Assembly (NCBI GenBank): GCA_029252405.1
Contig: JAQXBM010000080.1
Coordinates: forward strand, 1 to 64,000
Reading direction: 5' to 3'
Source: Crocinitomicaceae bacterium
Lineage (GTDB): Bacteria > Bacteroidota > Bacteroidia > Flavobacteriales_D > Crocinitomicaceae
DNA: 64,000 nt
Below are positions 61,449 to 64,000 of the stretch, one piece after another. Made by a program: the position numbers and the translations under genes. Below the pieces are notes generated by a model, which worked only from the letters and a program-made list of their open reading frames with translations, searched no databases and was not told where the DNA came from. Each line of letters begins with the position of its first letter. Position 1 is the stretch's first letter.

Positions 61449-61775
61449 TTATACTTCTTCTACGTCAGCTTCAGGAGCATTTTTCTTTACTGATTCAATT
61501 CCGTTGTTCATTCCAGAAGTGTCAGCGTACATTTGACTAGATCCAATTACTTGGTGGTTTGCAGCTTTCAAGTTGAAGTGGTGCTTTCCGTTTGCAGCTT
61601 CTTTACGATCGTATCTTTCGTCGTCAGGAGCATTCTTCTTAACTGAAGCAATACCATTTTCGCATGCTGCTTTCGAATTGTACATTTCACTCGTCAAAAT
61701 GATTTGTCCATTTCCTGATTTTAAGTTGAAAAAATGACTTCCGTCTTTCGCTACTTTAATTTCAAATTTTCCCAT
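61449..61775 (-). CDS. yegP: YegP family protein (two DUF1508 repeats)
   Basis: The 108-aa cytosolic protein contains two tandem DUF1508 units. Each has a short strand (KFEIKVAKDGSHFFNLKSGN and DRKEAANGKHHFNLKAANHQ), then an SEMY or SQMY turn and an NGI-SVKKNAPD helix. The first unit has G-Q-I-I-L-T-S and the second Q-V-I-G-S-S, so they are clear duplicates. The family is widespread but has no known reaction. It is monocistronic with its own terminator. Confidence 0.93.
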   Translation of the reverse strand: MGKFEIKVAKDGSHFFNLKSGNGQIILTSEMYNSKAACENGIASVKKNAPDDERYDRKEAANGKHHFNLKAANHQVIGSSQMYADTSGMNNGIESVKKNAPEADVEEV

Positions 61776-61898
61776 GATTTCAATTTTGTTTTTGGAATTC
61801 TAAATATAGAAATTTCTAATCTTAAAATTAAGAATAACATGTGCCAAATCGATTACCGAACGGAAAAATCAGATAGCTGAAAGGTCAAAGCGCTGGAA

Positions 61899-63422
61899 CT
61901 AGTGAATTTCTTCGTCCTCAGGCTGTTCCTCCTTCGGGAAAATCTTAGGCTCATCAGCCTTACCTTGAAGAACATCAAGGAACTCTTCTAGCTGAGGAAT
62001 GTTTAAACCTTTACCAATGATTTTCTTGTCTTTATCCAATAAGAATAGCTTTGGTGTCATGAACACATCGTACGTTGTTTGGTAATTCAAAGCTTTGTAC
62101 GTTGTATACTTCGGAACGAATTGACGCGGGTCTTTTTTCGCTTCGCGATACAGTTTATCAGTCATAGCGACATTGATAAATTCCAAGTTGTGGTCTTTAA
62201 TGAACTTTTTCCATTTTGCAAAATCTTCTCCAACGGCTTTACCTACAGCGAAGATCTCAATGTTTCTATCTCTGAACTTCTCAGCGTAAAGCTTTTGAAG
62301 TTTTGGAGTGATCTTTTTACAATGTCCACACTCTGGATCCCAGAAATAAACAATCGTGTATTCAGAATTTAAACTATAGAAATCTTTCCACGTTACATCC
62401 GTGGTATCCAAAAGGCTAATATTCGCAGGAACTGCGCCCATTACCAACCCACTGATTTTATTGATTTTCTCGCAAAGTTTATCCAATTTGTCCTCTGGCA
62501 TCCAAAAGGCTTTCGAATTTCCTTCCGCATCGCGCGAGCAGTAGTAGCGCTGCCCCATGCGAACGAATACTTTGTCCATCCCCATGATTTGGCTTTTCTC
62601 ATAATTGCTAGTAATCCAAGAAACGCTGTATTGGAATATATCTGACTTCGGTGGTAGTTGCTCACAGAAGTTAAACGCGTATTCAGTCACTGTGTCCCAG
62701 TGCTGAACCATTGTACGTTCGAAGTAATTCTGAAGTTTTGAATGGAAAATTGGCGTTTTCATCAAACGATCATCGCTCAAATTAACATTGTCCCAATAGT
62801 GAGTGCGGTAGTAATTCAATCTAAAGTTCGAGTCGATTATATCTCCATTTTCGTCAACAGGCGTCTCTGGAATATCAACATCCATAGACATGAGAATGAT
62901 TTTTGAAACTAATAATTCTGGATCCTTTTTGATCATTTTCTTTTGATGATCGATCACGCCTTGATTTTTGTCCTCGATCATTTTTACCAAGGTCTTGTAA
63001 CGCTGCGAGTCTGAACTAAGCGTATCCAATTCGTTTTTCAAGATGTTGATCTGACCTCTTTCCCTACTGATGAAAGAAACATACTTCATGAAAACCTCGT
63101 TTTCCTTCGATTTCTTCACCTTCGCATATGGCATCGGGTTAACTGGTCTCGATTCAATGTAAATATCTTCAGCATTGTAAACGAACTCCAACAGTTGCTC
63201 TCCAGGAAGGAAAAGCGCCAAAATTCCGGGATCTTGTTTCGAACCATCGAATTCAATTACTCCATTTTTAATTTCAGCAGTATCTGCATAATACAGTTGT
63301 TTACCGTAATAGCGAACGAGGTTCAAGGTTGTATCTTGAATATCCGAAATCTTAAACTTAATTGTTTGCGAAAAGGCCGAACTCGATAAAATCAAAAATG
63401 TTGCGAGGAATACTATTCTCAT
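61899..63422 (-). CDS. exported thioredoxin-like protein with DUF5106-type region
   Basis: The ATG at 63422 opens a signal peptide (ending in SAFSQ) and is preferred over the open-frame start at 63467. The 507-aa product has an N-terminal DUF4369-like beta domain (residues 20-110), a helical DUF5106-like middle (110-330) and a C-terminal thioredoxin fold with CGHC at 365-368 (YFWDPECGHCKK). The cis-Pro region is MTPKLFLL. It probably reduces disulfides in the periplasm. An acidic tail ends the protein. It is monocistronic on the minus strand. Confidence 0.85.
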   Translation of the reverse strand: MRIVFLATFLILSSSAFSQTIKFKISDIQDTTLNLVRYYGKQLYYADTAEIKNGVIEFDGSKQDPGILALFLPGEQLLEFVYNAEDIYIESRPVNPMPYAKVKKSKENEVFMKYVSFISRERGQINILKNELDTLSSDSQRYKTLVKMIEDKNQGVIDHQKKMIKKDPELLVSKIILMSMDVDIPETPVDENGDIIDSNFRLNYYRTHYWDNVNLSDDRLMKTPIFHSKLQNYFERTMVQHWDTVTEYAFNFCEQLPPKSDIFQYSVSWITSNYEKSQIMGMDKVFVRMGQRYYCSRDAEGNSKAFWMPEDKLDKLCEKINKISGLVMGAVPANISLLDTTDVTWKDFYSLNSEYTIVYFWDPECGHCKKITPKLQKLYAEKFRDRNIEIFAVGKAVGEDFAKWKKFIKDHNLEFINVAMTDKLYREAKKDPRQFVPKYTTYKALNYQTTYDVFMTPKLFLLDKDKKIIGKGLNIPQLEEFLDVLQGKADEPKIFPKEEQPEDEEIH

Positions 63423-63505
63423 ATCTACGTAATTTCTTAGTCTAAATGTATTTGTATTTGGGCTCAAAAATAAATGTCACATTTGTATTAACAGTTATTT
63501 AACGG

Positions 63506-64000
63506 CTAATATTCGTTAAAGATGCCTTTTTTGGCAGTAAGATAACTTGACAAGGCAAAAATTCCATAAGCCGAAACCAACGCTAGAATACTGGTCATGG
63601 TGATTGAAGTATCAATGCTTACTCCTCCAGAAGCGAAAACTTTGTCTAAAATGAATTTTAGCAACATGAATGCTCCAAAACCTACCGCAGTGATAATTCC
63701 GAAAATCCGAACGAAATACAAGAAGAATTTGCGGATGATTTTCTTGGGATGATGTCCAATTCGCATTAGCGTTCTCACTTCGTACGCATTTCGCGACATT
63801 AGCAATTGCATGAATTGAATCAAAACCAAGCCTGAAACAAGAACAGCAATAATAGAAATCGACATAATTACTATAAACAAGGTTCCAACGATACTTTTCA
63901 GTTTACCTACGACCATTTGAGATTTTCTTGATTCCAAACCGCGTTCAACGAGCATTTCTTCCACAAGACCGAATTCGTTCTCTTTTCCAGAGATCAAAAT
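63506..64000 (-). CDS. FtsX-like permease C-terminal part, cut by the window edge
   Basis: The frame runs off the window, so only 165 codons are visible and the start is outside. Visible are three membrane segments (about VGTLFIVIMSISIIAVLVSGLV, FLYFVRIFGIITAVGFGAF and ILALVSAYGIFALSSYL) with a loop containing NAYEVRTLMRIGHHPKKIIRKFF. This loop, with xxLRxLGxxxxxIxxxF character, is typical of the last part of FtsX/MacB-like permeases. The apparent start at 63997 is a TTG inside the frame and is not the real one. Confidence 0.7.
   Translation of the reverse strand: MLISGKENEFGLVEEMLVERGLESRKSQMVVGKLKSIVGTLFIVIMSISIIAVLVSGLVLIQFMQLLMSRNAYEVRTLMRIGHHPKKIIRKFFLYFVRIFGIITAVGFGAFMLLKFILDKVFASGGVSIDTSITMTSILALVSAYGIFALSSYLTAKKGIFNEY

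Noticed and set aside
1-64000. tRNA, rRNA, insertion sequences, prophage or conjugative genes
   Set aside because: No cloverleaf-like sequences, transposase motifs, integrases or phage structural genes were seen in any gap or frame. Only short palindromic repeats are present.

Overview
The window is a chromosomal segment of a Bacteroidota bacterium, most likely order Flavobacteriales (Crocinitomicaceae/Cryomorphaceae-like). Four kinds of evidence support this. Secreted proteins end in type IX secretion (T9SS) type A or type B sorting domains. At least nine genes have Bacteroidota-style -7 boxes of the form TAnnTTTG. Lineage-typical families are present (Lacal_2735, TIGR03643, DUF4293, DUF4419, DUF5106-type thioredoxins). 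Lipoproteins and outer-membrane barrels are abundant. I see no rRNA, tRNA, CRISPR array, insertion sequence, prophage or origin.

Layout. 1-1.8 kb: an AI-2E family permease and a small membrane-anchored protein, minus strand. 1.86-7.0 kb: a methionine operon. A SAM-I riboswitch is followed by an unlisted 39-codon leader ORF with four consecutive Cys codons, then metX, homoserine dehydrogenase, a split YeeE/YedE sulfur-transporter pair, an OsmC protein and an O-acetylhomoserine sulfhydrylase, nearly all joined by 4-nt overlaps. 7.0-13.7 kb: two FKBP isomerases (one cytosolic, one lipoprotein), a barrel protein, folD, a lipoprotein with a Pmp3-like tail, a disulfide-less relative of dihydrolipoamide dehydrogenase and a YkgJ-type Cys-cluster protein. 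13.7-22.4 kb: a 2387-aa T9SS type B adhesin with 17 near-identical 79-aa repeats, followed closely by a SiaB-type kinase and a histone-deacetylase-like enzyme. 22.4-24.2 kb: a 43-aa Lys/Cys-rich peptide, a barrel protein with a GTG start, a glycerophosphodiesterase-like lipoprotein and a SUI1 factor. 24.2-24.9 kb: a gene-poor stretch with a long inverted repeat and possible coding relics.

24.9-33.6 kb: pyrR-pyrB, a STAS protein overlapping ribonuclease Z, a GH113-like lipoprotein and topoisomerase IV (parE-parC). 33.7-39.7 kb: ornithine aminotransferase with an unusual Cys cluster, a T9SS type A protein, a Dph6-like ATP pyrophosphatase, a membrane protein frame with no normal start codon, proC and an ABM-fold protein. 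39.8-44.8 kb: a membrane TPR/LuxR-type regulator divergent from two T9SS cargo genes, then a DUF4419 gene whose C-terminal TonB-like domain is cut by an in-frame stop. 44.9-52.7 kb: a phosphohexomutase, aroC, small exported proteins, DUF4293, an ABC-F ATPase, a deiodinase-like lipoprotein and a barrel protein.

52.8-56.9 kb: an AlkB dioxygenase divergent from a tightly packed pterin/flavin cluster (PTPS, folE, SDR, Lacal_2735, SRPBCC, TIGR03643, flavin reductase). This set resembles the photolyase-associated neighbourhoods of Flavobacteriia, but no photolyase lies in the window. 56.9-64 kb: a SGNH hydrolase, a very large M1 peptidase with a probable barrel tail, YegP, a DUF5106 thioredoxin protein and the C-terminal part of an FtsX-like permease cut by the window edge.

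How the genes work together. The methionine operon carries homoserine to O-acetylhomoserine and then homocysteine, with its own sulfur uptake, under SAM control. RocD and ProC, on opposite strands about 3.4 kb apart, connect ornithine to proline. FolD and FolE feed folate and pterin pools. PyrR-PyrB start pyrimidine synthesis. The most noteworthy items are the polycysteine leader in the methionine operon, the pterin/flavin cluster, the adhesin-SiaB-HDAC arrangement, the interrupted DUF4419-TonB gene and the deiodinase-like lipoprotein.
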